Shown piece after piece: positions 36,001 through 43,531 of a DNA stretch of 64,000 nt. The stretch is from NCBI RefSeq assembly GCF_001027745.1, contig NZ_LECU01000009.1, forward strand, positions 112,983-176,982, read 5' to 3'. Every line of letters begins with the position of its first letter. The first letter of the stretch is position 1. The notes under the pieces were generated by a model, which was not told where the DNA came from, searched no databases, and worked only from the letters and a program-made list of their open reading frames with translations. Origin of the DNA: Pedobacter sp. BMA. Lineage in GTDB: Bacteria > Bacteroidota > Bacteroidia > Sphingobacteriales > Sphingobacteriaceae. The position numbers and the translations under genes were made by a program.

Positions 36001-36435
36001 TCCGCTTTCATCCACGATCTTTCCCGTAACATCAATTTCCTGAAACTTTTTTACAATACGATCGAGTATGGATTCTTCTTTGGCTTTCAGGATAACCGTT
36101 TTAGAATCCAGTACATAGCTTAGTGGCTGGTTTTTTAAAATAATTTCCAGCACATCAGAAAGTTCACCATGCTTTACAGTAATGGTTATCGGACCTGCAG
36201 TTTTAAGCAATTGCTCTGTGTAAATGAAATCGTAACCTGTTTGCTTGCTGATGGTGGCTAATATAGACTTCAGCGGCGCATTTGAAGCGGATAAATTTAC
36301 CTGTTGGGCAAAGCCAGCCGCACTTAGCTGCATAAAAGAGGTGACTAATAAAATAACGGTTAACCGCATAATGAACATGATTTTATGGTATATAGGTGGG
36401 CATATACCAGGATTTTTGATCCGGATTCGAAACAT
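33082..36435 (-). CDS. SusC/RagA-family TonB-dependent receptor with STN signalling domain
   Basis: The 1117-residue protein has a signal peptide after a short N-terminus, then an STN domain (VNLSASNAPLKSILATISKQ, residues about 47-110), which contacts the FecR anti-sigma factor. A carboxypeptidase-like domain (VTGKIVDESGKPIPGATVKV, about 135-215) follows, then the plug with the SusC signature SIDVLKDADATAIYGSRAAN and a C-terminal barrel. The STN domain, with the adjacent sigma/FecR pair, indicates cell-surface signalling: substrate binding outside activates the ECF sigma factor. It starts the downstream SusCD operon. Confidence 0.95.
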   Translation of the reverse strand: MFRIRIKNPGICPPIYHKIMFIMRLTVILLVTSFMQLSAAGFAQQVNLSASNAPLKSILATISKQTGYDFIYTEQLLKTAGPITITVKHGELSDVLEIILKNQPLSYVLDSKTVILKAKEESILDRIVKKFQEIDVTGKIVDESGKPIPGATVKVTGKSRAVISGLNGEFTLKNIQETDVIQISYLGFDLLEVKANAPLNNIVLKTATNKLDEVQIQAYGTTSKRLSTSNISTVKAEDLARQPVANPLLALMGRVPGLQISQSNGSPNSGITVRVQGQNSIVNGNDPFYVVDGVPYPPQLLTTGLNGGNLGNSGRTPGNPLSFINPADIESIDVLKDADATAIYGSRAANGAILITTKRGQAGEMKVDLSLQSGFSEFTNEFDKLNTTQYLEMRREALKNTNAVVTPANAYDILNLYGYDNNRNIDWQNEVLNKKSPFSNYQLTLSGGNNNIQYVIGGGYIYQGSFLPGNFENTKASGHFNISSTSKNRKFQVQFGGSYMNDSNTLPSSTNFVAAIVPALSPNAPALYNADGTLNFAVDTDGLSSYLYGNNPLASLSAININKTRNLIAHAELSYQLFKGLQLKANLGYNDLNSNELVTTPLSSYQPYVRPFVSRSSQFADNATRSWNVEPQLNYQINKNWGNLNILLGASAQQNESQGQVTNASGYVSDELMQTIIGATTLEGAGTVSSVYKYSALFGRINYNYKNKYLLNYTIRRDGTSRFSPDYRFHNFQAIGAGWIFTEEELLKQNLAWLSFGKLNVSYGTTGSDQIDNNLYFATYGASSRTYQGLPVLSLTRIATPDLHWEETSKFNIGLKTGFFKDKVLFEVNYANNRSTDQLLAYLVPYYASGFGTVSSNFPAVVRNTSWEFALNTTNLQTKNFSWTSSINVTVPKNTLVSFPNLANSSYASRLVIGESVNISRQFHFLGVDPATGQYVYSDSKGNPTMNPNATTDYVSVDLNPKFYGGFQNTLTYKNFSLDFLFQFMNKKAKNEYFTTTLAGAVANNQPIFVTNRWQNPGDIAERMLYTTNSSVSFNNSYLYNDAGYTSASYIKLRNASLSWKVPQLWAEKVFLRNASLFVLGQNLLTISNYYGRDPEFNSNNSYPASKTFTFGARIGL

Positions 36436-36489
36436 TTTGTCGTTAGTTTTAAAACTAAACTACTCTAAGTCGACAAGAGACAATAACCA

Positions 36490-36520
36490 TTGCGGGGAAA
36501 GGCAATTATTATTAAGTTTG
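36490..36520 (+). promoter_or_regulatory. Plus-strand promoter between fecR and susC
   Basis: TTG at 36490-36492 and TAAGTTTG at 36513-36520 match the Bacteroidota -33/-7 promoter elements with a 20-base spacing. It faces away from susC, on the strand opposite to all surrounding genes, and would drive the transcript described at 36521-36635. Confidence 0.55.
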
Positions 36521-36635
36521 TTTAGTTGGTTTGAGCGGCACCTTTACTTTCCACGGCTGAGGTGACGCTATAATAAGTTGATAATTTTGTTGACAGGCCA
36601 ACTGGCCAGAAGTTCTTGCTTCTGGCCTTTTTTTT
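36521..36635 (+). ncRNA. Candidate antisense small RNA in the susC leader
   Basis: A promoter match ends at 36520, putting a start near 36527, and a perfect intrinsic terminator ends at 36635, giving a predicted RNA of about 110 bases. No open frame of note lies in it. It would be fully complementary to the susC mRNA leader if that transcript starts upstream, between here and the fecR stop. Antisense RNAs at this place repress susC homologues in Bacteroides. The sequence shows promoter and terminator only; expression is inferred. Confidence 0.5.
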
Positions 36636-36655
36636 GGACCTAAAGGTCTTTTTTT
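36604..36655 (+). terminator. Tandem intrinsic terminators on the plus strand
   Basis: GGCCAGAAG (36604-36612) and CTTCTGGCC (36619-36627) form a 9-bp stem with a 6-base loop and eight T (36628-36635). A second short hairpin, GACC/GGTC (36637-36648), is followed by seven T (36649-36655). Both T-runs are on the plus strand, so they cannot terminate the minus-strand fecR gene. Confidence 0.75.
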
Positions 36656-36714
36656 GGGATGCTATTGAAGTAGTTGTTTCTGATACATAGTTTGTTGGTT
36701 TTGGTTAAGTTGAT

Positions 36715-37878
36715 TTATTTGAAGACGTAGATCTTTTTTCCTTCTGTTTTAAAATGCACGCCACCAGTTCTTTCTAATACCCGTAGCACTGCGGACACGT
36801 TTTCAAAGCGGGAAATTTTTCCGCCAAAGGTAACATCCGGTGGCGGGGTGGTGTAAATGACCTCCACATTGTACCAGCGCTGAATCATGCGCATTACTGA
36901 CTGGATATCATTATTTTCGAATATGAATTTATTATTTTTCCATGCAGCGGCCAGGGTAGTATCTGCATTGGAAACAATCAGGGAGCCAGTTGGATTTAGC
37001 ACAGCTTGCTGACCCGGCTTCAATGTGAATTTGCTATCATCGCTGCTGATGCTAATACTACCCTCTACTAATGTGGTTTTTGTAGCTTGTTCATCTGGAT
37101 AGCTATTGATATTAAATGCTGTTCCGAGTACTTCAACCCGCTGGCCTTTGCTCTCCACTATAAAAGGCATGGATTTATTTTTGGTGACTTTGAAAAAAGC
37201 TTCACCCTTTAGCCTTACCTGGCGCCGTAGTCCGGTAAATTTGGCGGGAAAATCTAACTGAGATCCCGCATTTAACCATACTTGGGTGCCGTCTGATAAA
37301 GTAAGCATATACATATTTCCGTTATCTGTCCATGCCGTGTAAGTTTTTTCTGCTGCAGCGGTACCAGCAGGCTCCAGTTCGGTTCCATCGTTATAGCTCA
37401 ACTGCTGATTACGAACAACAAGGCCGGTTTTAGACCCATCTAAACTGATTACTTTTCCGCTGGAAAGGCGAAGCCTTGCACCAGACTTACCCGGCGCTAT
37501 ATCATTGTGGTATGTAATCTGATCACTATAGCTATCGCTTGTAGTGTAAAACCACCATCCAAAAAATATTAAAACACTTGCGGCGGCTGCTATCGGGATC
37601 CATTTCCCGGTAATTTTGAAGGTTTTTCTGGTTTGGGATTTTTCATGAGCATTCATTGAGTTAATCAACCTGTGATGGGTTTGTAGTTTCAGAATCTCAC
37701 TGCGGATAGGAATGTCGTTTTCATTTTCCAATAAGCTCGCTGCATCCAGTGTTAAAACATGGTTCCATTCGTCAAGAAATGTTCCTGCTTTAATAAATGT
37801 GAGAACCGTTTCCAGTTCTTCATCTGAGCAGCGGTTGTTCAGGTACTTTTCAAAAAGGTTGACGATGTTTTTATCCAA
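36715..37878 (-). CDS. FecR-family anti-sigma factor
   Basis: The 387-residue protein has a cytoplasmic N-terminus that binds the sigma factor, one membrane helix (IPIAAAASVLIFFGWWFY, about residues 92-110), and a periplasmic FecR domain (SDGTQVWLNAGSQLDFPAKF, RQVRLKGEAFFKVTKN, VEVLGTAFNINSYPDE) with the DUF4974 C-terminal STN-like domain (WYNVEVIYTTPPPDVTFGGK). It relays the signal from the STN domain of the SusC protein. The gene overlaps the upstream sigma gene by 40 bases in another frame. Confidence 0.95.
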   Translation of the reverse strand: MDKNIVNLFEKYLNNRCSDEELETVLTFIKAGTFLDEWNHVLTLDAASLLENENDIPIRSEILKLQTHHRLINSMNAHEKSQTRKTFKITGKWIPIAAAASVLIFFGWWFYTTSDSYSDQITYHNDIAPGKSGARLRLSSGKVISLDGSKTGLVVRNQQLSYNDGTELEPAGTAAAEKTYTAWTDNGNMYMLTLSDGTQVWLNAGSQLDFPAKFTGLRRQVRLKGEAFFKVTKNKSMPFIVESKGQRVEVLGTAFNINSYPDEQATKTTLVEGSISISSDDSKFTLKPGQQAVLNPTGSLIVSNADTTLAAAWKNNKFIFENNDIQSVMRMIQRWYNVEVIYTTPPPDVTFGGKISRFENVSAVLRVLERTGGVHFKTEGKKIYVFK

Positions 37879-38510
37879 AATGTGCTTTTTTTATAGATAG
37901 TACGTTTGGGAGAAAAAAAACATCCAATGAAGAATAAAAAAAATAAAAATAATTTCCCGCTACGTTTTACGATGTGTTCACGAACCTGATGCAGCGCCTT
38001 GCTCATGTGTTTATTTACAGTGCTTTCGGTAATACCTAGCGCCATCGCTGCCTGCTTATAACTCAGGCCTTTTATTCTGCAATAAATAAACGTTTTTTGT
38101 ACCTGAGCAGTAAGCAGGTTCACAGCCTCATTGAGAAGTGCTTTGCTTTCATTATATTCCAGCAGTTGCTGTGTGGATTCATCTGCTTCAAGATAGTATT
38201 TTTTGATCTCAGAAATTATTTCCGACTCGTGCCTGGTTCGTCTGAAGATATCGAAAAGGATACGTTTGCCGATAACAAATAAGTAAGGTTTAAATGGCTT
38301 TGATGGGTTTAATTGATCCCGGGTTTGCCAGATTTTAAGAAAAGTATCATGGACCACATCCTCTGCCAGAAAAGGAGATTTTGCTGCCCGCTGTAAATAA
38401 TAATTCAACTGATCGCTGAATGCATCGTATAACCTGCTGAGTGCATCCTGATCTCCGGATTTTAGCCGAATTAAAAGAGCCTGTTCTTCCTCACTATTAA
38501 GATACTTCAT
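37839..38510 (-). CDS. ECF RNA polymerase sigma factor of the SusCD locus
   Basis: The 223-residue protein has sigma-70 region 2 (FLAEDVVHDTFLKIWQTRDQ) and region 4 (GLSKQAAMALGITE type: GLSYKQAAMALGITESTVNK). This is the Bacteroidota FecI-like ECF group that pairs with FecR proteins. The last 15 or so codons overlap fecR, so the FecR start depends on this gene's translation. Residues 200-223 (FLFFLFFIGCFF) form an unusual hydrophobic C-terminal extension beyond region 4. Confidence 0.9.
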   Translation of the reverse strand: MKYLNSEEEQALLIRLKSGDQDALSRLYDAFSDQLNYYLQRAAKSPFLAEDVVHDTFLKIWQTRDQLNPSKPFKPYLFVIGKRILFDIFRRTRHESEIISEIKKYYLEADESTQQLLEYNESKALLNEAVNLLTAQVQKTFIYCRIKGLSYKQAAMALGITESTVNKHMSKALHQVREHIVKRSGKLFLFFLFFIGCFFSPKRTIYKKSTFWIKTSSTFLKST

Positions 38511-38937
38511 TTCGCATGACTAAATTACACATTTTGCAAAATATAAGCATGCCTGATATGCGAATGTTGCGGTAATTTCTATAAATATTCTTACATTTTG
38601 TAAAAGAGATGCTAAAAACAATTCATTCATAATGGCATTTCATTGCTTTAAGAGATTTCTTTAAAGAAAGCTCAATCTCACTCCATTTTAATACACCAAA
38701 GCAAGTTGCTTTGCCAAACCCGCCATAGCACGTCGCCGAACTGGTTATTGAAATCCTGATTAAAGTTGATTCTAAATATTAAGAAAGTAAAAGATGGATA
38801 GCCCTGATCAATATTTCAATATCACTTTTTCAAAACCTTTTTATTTTTTGAAGGGTTCTAAAAAAGAGTTATTACAGCGGTTATAACACCCTAACGGTTA
38901 TGGCATTTCCATTTATCTGATCTTAAAAAATAACATT
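38511..38937. other. Divergent intergenic region with several short palindromes
   Basis: No gene is supported in these 427 bases. Palindromic sites are ATTTTGCAAAAT (38531-38542), TTACA/TGTAA around TTT (38591-38603), TTTCTTTAAAGAAA (38656-38669) and CAAAGCA/TGCTTTG (38697-38713). The first two lie within 100 bases of the sigma-factor start codon and could be operators. In AT-rich DNA short palindromes arise easily, so each is weak alone. Confidence 0.35.
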
Positions 38938-39111
38938 ATGGCAAAGTATTCGAAAAAGGCTGGCGAAAAAGTTGAGCAGGCCGTGCATGAAGAAAAAGAG
39001 GGAAAACTAAAGACTGGTACCGGAGCTAAAGTAACCTCTAAGAAACAAGCAATAGCGATCGGACTTTCTGAAGCGAGGAAAGAGGGTGCGAAAGTACCTA
39101 AGAAGAAATAG
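38938..39111 (+). CDS. DUF6496 small lysine-rich protein
   Basis: ATG 38938 gives a 57-residue protein, MAKYSKKAGEKVEQAVHEEK then GTGAKVTSKKQAIAIGLSEA and a basic end KVPKKK. The KVTSKKQAIAIGLSEAR motif is the core of DUF6496, small proteins widespread in bacteria, possibly nucleic-acid-associated. It is too short to be picked by length alone; the motif makes it real. It opens a small cluster of tiny charged proteins. Confidence 0.8.
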   Translation: MAKYSKKAGEKVEQAVHEEKEGKLKTGTGAKVTSKKQAIAIGLSEARKEGAKVPKKK

Positions 39112-39212
39112 ATTATGATTAAAGATAGATTTGAAACGAATCATTTTATCTTAGGAAAGGGAATTATTTTCAAACCTTATGAAGATTATTGATGTTCATT
39201 ATTAAAAACAAC

Positions 39213-39392
39213 ATGATGAAAGATAACTATGACCCAAAAGATGGCGAAGATGATAAAGGCCAGGCAAAACAAAGTCCAAATGAGGAAAAAGAAGTGGATG
39301 ATAATGATGTACAGCGAGGTTTGACGGGCGAAACTGACGATGAAGAGGATGTGGGTGGCGATTTAGCCGGAAACGCAGGCGGGAACGCATAA
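39213..39392 (+). CDS. Very acidic small disordered protein
   Basis: The 59-residue product (MMKDNYDPKDGEDDKGQAKQ, ending GGDLAGNAGGNA) is rich in Asp, Glu, Gly and Asn, with no hydrophobic core, so it is probably disordered. The frame allows starts at 39189, 39213 or 39216; I prefer 39213. Similar acidic tiny proteins lie at 40597-40773 and 40812-41054 on the other strand. Family not recognised. Confidence 0.55.
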   Translation: MMKDNYDPKDGEDDKGQAKQSPNEEKEVDDNDVQRGLTGETDDEEDVGGDLAGNAGGNA

Positions 39393-39437
39393 GCATTCAG
39401 CAGCCAAGCCGCAGTATACACTAACAAAAAGATTAAT

Positions 39438-40481
39438 ATGGGGCAAAAATTACACTTCGCTTCGTTGTGTTTAATAGTATTAAGTACGTTTTTATCTTGT
39501 AAGAAGAGGTCAGAAGATCCAATTCTCCCCACGCCGCAGCCATATGATATTTATGCAGCAGGACGTGAAGGATACGTGGCTAAATACTGGAAAAACGGCA
39601 ATGCAGTTACACTGGGTGGAAACACCGGATCGTCAGACGCAAATGCAATGGTGGTATCTGGCGCAGATATTCATATTGCAGGATATGAAATCAATGCAGC
39701 AGGAAAGTATGTAGCCAAATACTGGAAGAATGGCACCTCAATATCATTAACTGACGGTACAAGAGATGCATTTGCCAACGATATTGTTGTATCTGGCAAT
39801 GACGTTTATATTGCCGGTCAGGAACTATCTCCCGGCGCGTCTACTTATCAGGCAAAATATTGGAAGAACGGGACACCCGTTGCGCTAACAGATAATACGC
39901 AGCAGGCCGTTGCTACAGGTATTGCATTAGTAGGCAACGATGTATATGTAATCGGTGAGCGCAGAAATCTCGACTGGCTTACTACCATTACCTGCTATTG
40001 GAAAAACGGACAGTTGTTTGATCTTTCAGACCGGAGCCGGGCGGCGGCTGATCAGGCGATCGCTGTGTCGGGCAATGATTTATATCTGGCTTGGTCAGAA
40101 AGTTATAATAACTCCGGTCAGTCGCAAACCCGCTATAGTAAAAACCTGGGGGCTCCTGTCCTGATTGAAGCAGGATCTGCGGATGTGCGCGGAACATCAA
40201 TCGCTGTAAATGGAAATGATGTTTATATTGCCGGATTTGGGCTGAGCGCCGCAAACAATGCGATTGTGGCGAAATATTGGAAAAACGGATCACCGGTTAT
40301 TCTCTCCAGCGGACCTGAAAGTGCTTTCGCGTTGTCTGTAGCTACATCAGGAGTTGATGTGTACGTAGCAGGCTACAGTGATGCTGGTGCGGCCCAGTAT
40401 TGGAAAAACGGCACGCTTGTGTCGCTTACTAATGGATCACAAGCCGCACTGATCCGCAAAATAGTCGTGGTAAAAAAGTAA
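39438..40481 (+). CDS. Repeat lipoprotein with YWKNG beta-propeller-like blades
   Basis: The 347-residue protein has a lipoprotein signal (FASLCLIVLSTFLSCKKRSE, lipobox FLSC). The mature part consists of about seven repeats of 40-45 residues, each with a strand ending in VSGNDVYIAGxE and a second unit AKYWKNGTPVALTD. Regular repeats with alternating strands suggest a beta-propeller, presumably on the outer-membrane surface. No enzyme motif is seen. Members of this type are often cited only as hypothetical. It follows the acidic protein gene by 45 bases. Confidence 0.75.
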   Translation: MGQKLHFASLCLIVLSTFLSCKKRSEDPILPTPQPYDIYAAGREGYVAKYWKNGNAVTLGGNTGSSDANAMVVSGADIHIAGYEINAAGKYVAKYWKNGTSISLTDGTRDAFANDIVVSGNDVYIAGQELSPGASTYQAKYWKNGTPVALTDNTQQAVATGIALVGNDVYVIGERRNLDWLTTITCYWKNGQLFDLSDRSRAAADQAIAVSGNDLYLAWSESYNNSGQSQTRYSKNLGAPVLIEAGSADVRGTSIAVNGNDVYIAGFGLSAANNAIVAKYWKNGSPVILSSGPESAFALSVATSGVDVYVAGYSDAGAAQYWKNGTLVSLTNGSQAALIRKIVVVKK

Positions 40482-40596
40482 CAGAGCATATATCGGCTAC
40501 TTTTGTATGATGCTGGCACACGCATAATGCGTGCGTCAGGCCATCAATATTTCAGCGCAAGGATTACCAAATCTTAATCGCGTTACCATACAATCG

Positions 40597-40773
40597 CTAG
40601 GCAGGATCGTCATCCGGATTTTCAAAGTCCGCTTCATCATCTGGTTTATTGGGATTATTTTCGAGGTTTTGATCAGATAAGTACTTATCGTTCCTCTGTT
40701 CTTCGTTGTTCTCTTTGCCGGCAGTTTCTTTGTCGGCATCTTCATCATGTTTTTTCGATTCGTTCATGTCCAT
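40597..40773 (-). CDS. Acidic small protein, 58 residues
   Basis: On the minus strand, ATG 40771-40773 opens a frame encoding MDMNESKKHDEDADKETAGK through SDQNLENNPNKPDDEADFEN to a TAG at 40597-40599. The composition (Asp, Glu, Asn, Lys) matches the acidic proteins around it. A second frame over the same DNA is longer but basic and implausible. Family not recognised. Confidence 0.55.
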   Translation of the reverse strand: MDMNESKKHDEDADKETAGKENNEEQRNDKYLSDQNLENNPNKPDDEADFENPDDDPA

Positions 40774-40811
40774 TTATATTTTAATGTAGTGATTAAGAAT
40801 AATTCTGTGCA

Positions 40812-41054
40812 TTATTCGTGGTCAGCATCGCTACCTTTTTCCTGTTCCTGTTTTTGATCTTCTTGGGCACCCTCACCAGATTCCCGGTCACTGTCGGCAT
40901 CACTGCCTTTAACCTGTTCTTGCAGATCACCGGCAACAGCATCTGTGTCAGAGGGATCATATTGTTCTTCAGGATTGGATTCAATCTTTTGGTGGACTTG
41001 CTGGATATCGTTCAGGATGTCTTTTTCACTTTTACTGTTTTCCGGACTGCTCAT
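40812..41054 (-). CDS. Acidic small protein, 80 residues
   Basis: The protein begins MSSPENSKSEKDILNDIQQV and continues with acidic Gln/Asp/Ser-rich sequence (GSDADSDRESGEGAQEDQKQ), ending GSDADHE. The internal GSDAD occurs twice. It has a short helical N-terminus and a disordered tail. Together with its upstream neighbour on the same strand it may be an operon of stress or structural polyanions. Family not recognised. The 316 bases upstream hold no supportable gene. Confidence 0.55.
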   Translation of the reverse strand: MSSPENSKSEKDILNDIQQVHQKIESNPEEQYDPSDTDAVAGDLQEQVKGSDADSDRESGEGAQEDQKQEQEKGSDADHE

Positions 41055-41385
41055 GTTATAGGTTTTAGTATTAGAAAGACAAATGCTATTGGGAAAAGGT
41101 TTGGGTTATTTGATAATAGTGAATTGCTTGATGTGGTGTTTCATGTATAGGTGTTTGTTTACGACTTTGGCTTAATAAATTTAGGAGTTACTAACGGGTA
41201 GCTTTCAACTGAATTTTTCCAATAATCGTAACTTTTGTGATGGAACTACGAATCTGTAACTACTGAAGTTGCTTTAATGGAAAGTGAATCTTATTATTGA
41301 TATACCTGAATTGAAAATCAGTTTGGAGAGATTGGAAGCCAAATGATGCAAAATACTTATAGATGCTGTTATGTATGATATCAAA

Positions 41386-43344
41386 ATGAATAGGAAAGTT
41401 TTTATGCTGTTTTCGCTTTTTATAGTGTTAGGGACTATGAAAAGCAGGGGGGCGGATCTATCTTCCCCGGATGGATCAATTAAAGTAAAAATAAACGTCA
41501 TGGATAAAGTATATTACAGTATATACCGTGACGACACTCCGCTTATAGAGGGCGCTAGCCTGGGAATTATTACCGATCAGCGGTTTTCAGGTAAGGAGAT
41601 AAAGATCCAAAGCAATAAATTTTCGCAAACATCGGGTGAATTCAGGCCTGTTGTTCCGTTAAAGTTTTCCAGGATAACCGATCAGTTCAATTCATTATTG
41701 ATTCGTTTGAACACAGGATATAGTGTTGAATTCAGGGCGTATAATGATGGTGCTGCATATCGCATCGTCAGCAACTTTAAAGGAGACCAAAATGGAAAAG
41801 TTAAGGTTTTAAATGAAGATGCAAGTTTGAATCTTCCTGATGATTACTTACTGCATTTACAACCCGCTAAAGATTTTACTTCAAATTATGAAACCAACTA
41901 CATCCATTTGGACAACGGAAGATGGCAAAAGTCTGGCCCAATGGCCACACTGCCAGCCCTGATAGATACCAGAAAGGGATTTAAGTTGCTTTTTGCTGAA
42001 ACTGACGTTAGGGATTATCCATGCATGTTTCTTAAAGGCAATGGTTCCAAAGTTAACGCGGCATTTTCAAAAGTTGCACTGGAGGATAAGCAAGAAGGTG
42101 ATCGGTTTATGAGAATCACAAAGGAAGCCGAGTATATTGCCCAAACAGATGCTAAAAGGACCTATCCCTGGAGGTATTTCATTATCTCGAAAAGTGATAA
42201 CGAGTTACTGGAAAGTACATTGCCGGTAAAGCTTGCTCCAAAATCCGAACTGACAAATACCAGCTGGATTAAGCCTGGAAAGGTAAGCTGGGAATGGTGG
42301 AATGATGCCGCACCTTATGGAAATGATGTGAATTTCGTTTCAGGTTATAACCTGGAGACTTATAAATATTATATGGATTTTGCATCCAGGAATGGCATTC
42401 CATATATCATTATGGATGAAGGGTGGGCAGAGAGCGTTTTTGATCCTTACATCCCTAATCAAAAAGTCGATTTACACGAGCTGATCAGATATGGGAAGGA
42501 AAAAAAGGTAGATATCATATTGTGGCTTACGTGGCTTACAGTTGAAAAAAATATGGATCTGTTTAAAAAATTTGAAGAATGGGGAATAAAGGGTGTAAAG
42601 ATTGATTTTATGGACAGAAATGATCAGTGGATGGTTAACTACTATGAAAGAGTGGCTAAGGAAGCAGCAAAACATCATATACTTGTTGATTTCCACGGCT
42701 CGTTTACCCCGAAAGGATTGGAACAGAAATATCCGAATGTGATTTCATACGAAGGTGTGAGAGGTATGGAACAAATGGAGGGCTGTCAGCCAGATAATTC
42801 CATCTATCTACCTTTCATGAGGAACGTGGTTGGACCTATGGATTTTACACCTGGTGCAATGATCAACATGCAGCCTGAAGTTTTTGGCGGTAAAAGGCCA
42901 AACGCTGCAAGTGTGGGCACCAGGGCTTACCAGCTTGCATTATTTGTATTATTTGAAAGTGGTGTACAAATGCTATGTGATAATCCAACACTATATTACA
43001 AAAATCAGGAGTGTACAGACTTTATTACTCAGGTTCCTGTGACCTGGGACGAGACTAAAGCAATAAAAGCAGAGGTAGGGGAGTTTGCTATTGTTGCAAA
43101 ACGGAAAGGCAATAAATGGTTTATCGGTGGAATTACCAACGGTAAAGAAAGGACTTTTGATTTAAAACCCGATTTTCTGACAAAAGGTAAATCTTATGAA
43201 ATGACTTCTTTCGAAGATGGAATTAATGCTGACCGCCAGGGGATGGATTACAGGAAGAAAAGCCAGGAAGTGAATGCTCATTCAACCATTCCTGTGAAAC
43301 TCAGCAGAAATGGTGGATTTGCGGCTGTTATTACGGAACGCTAA
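41386..43344 (+). CDS. Glycoside hydrolase family 97
   Basis: The 652-residue protein (from ATG 41386, which starts a signal peptide; ATG 41371 is also possible) has the GH97 architecture: an N-terminal beta-super-sandwich domain, a (beta/alpha)8 barrel beginning WIKPGKVSWEWWNDAAPYGN, and a C-terminal beta domain. After the WWLTWLTV-type strand, VKIDFMDRNDQWMVNYY carries an Asp in the place of the retaining nucleophile, as in the alpha-galactosidase subgroup; inverting SusB-type enzymes lack it there. VDFHGSFTPKGL and SYEGVRGMEQME carry the remaining active-site and calcium-site residues. It is monocistronic and not linked to SusCD genes. Confidence 0.9.
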   Translation: MNRKVFMLFSLFIVLGTMKSRGADLSSPDGSIKVKINVMDKVYYSIYRDDTPLIEGASLGIITDQRFSGKEIKIQSNKFSQTSGEFRPVVPLKFSRITDQFNSLLIRLNTGYSVEFRAYNDGAAYRIVSNFKGDQNGKVKVLNEDASLNLPDDYLLHLQPAKDFTSNYETNYIHLDNGRWQKSGPMATLPALIDTRKGFKLLFAETDVRDYPCMFLKGNGSKVNAAFSKVALEDKQEGDRFMRITKEAEYIAQTDAKRTYPWRYFIISKSDNELLESTLPVKLAPKSELTNTSWIKPGKVSWEWWNDAAPYGNDVNFVSGYNLETYKYYMDFASRNGIPYIIMDEGWAESVFDPYIPNQKVDLHELIRYGKEKKVDIILWLTWLTVEKNMDLFKKFEEWGIKGVKIDFMDRNDQWMVNYYERVAKEAAKHHILVDFHGSFTPKGLEQKYPNVISYEGVRGMEQMEGCQPDNSIYLPFMRNVVGPMDFTPGAMINMQPEVFGGKRPNAASVGTRAYQLALFVLFESGVQMLCDNPTLYYKNQECTDFITQVPVTWDETKAIKAEVGEFAIVAKRKGNKWFIGGITNGKERTFDLKPDFLTKGKSYEMTSFEDGINADRQGMDYRKKSQEVNAHSTIPVKLSRNGGFAAVITER

Positions 43345-43448
43345 CGCAGATACCATTGGTTATCCTGACCGTGTGAGGAGAGCGGAGGAAGTAATTGAGA
43401 AGGCAATACGCGAGGCAATCGTTGCTGTATCAGGCCGATATAAACTGG

Positions 43449-43472
43449 AAAAGAGCTCTTCTGAGCTCTTTT
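43449..43472 (+). terminator. Intrinsic terminator after the GH97 gene
   Basis: AAAAGAGCTC and GAGCTCTTTT form a perfect 10-bp stem with a 4-base loop, ending in T's. It is 104 bases past the GH97 stop codon. Confidence 0.75.
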
Positions 43473-43531
43473 CGTTTGTTAATATGAATGTATTTTGTAC
43501 GGAATGATATGTTGTGAAACCTGACGGATGA

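Noticed and set aside
36604..36655. Terminator of fecR
   Set aside because: The T-tracts lie on the plus strand and follow the hairpins in the plus direction; fecR is on the minus strand.
40536..40748. Basic minus-strand open frame of 70 codons
   Set aside because: The acidic frame at 40597-40773 fits neighbouring genes in composition and has clean limits; the basic frame is its shadow.
43310..43507. Plus-strand open frame after the GH97 gene
   Set aside because: It overlaps the GH97 end in another frame and runs through the terminator hairpin; the stretch AEEVIEKAIREAIVAVSGRY looks coding but no start or family supports it.
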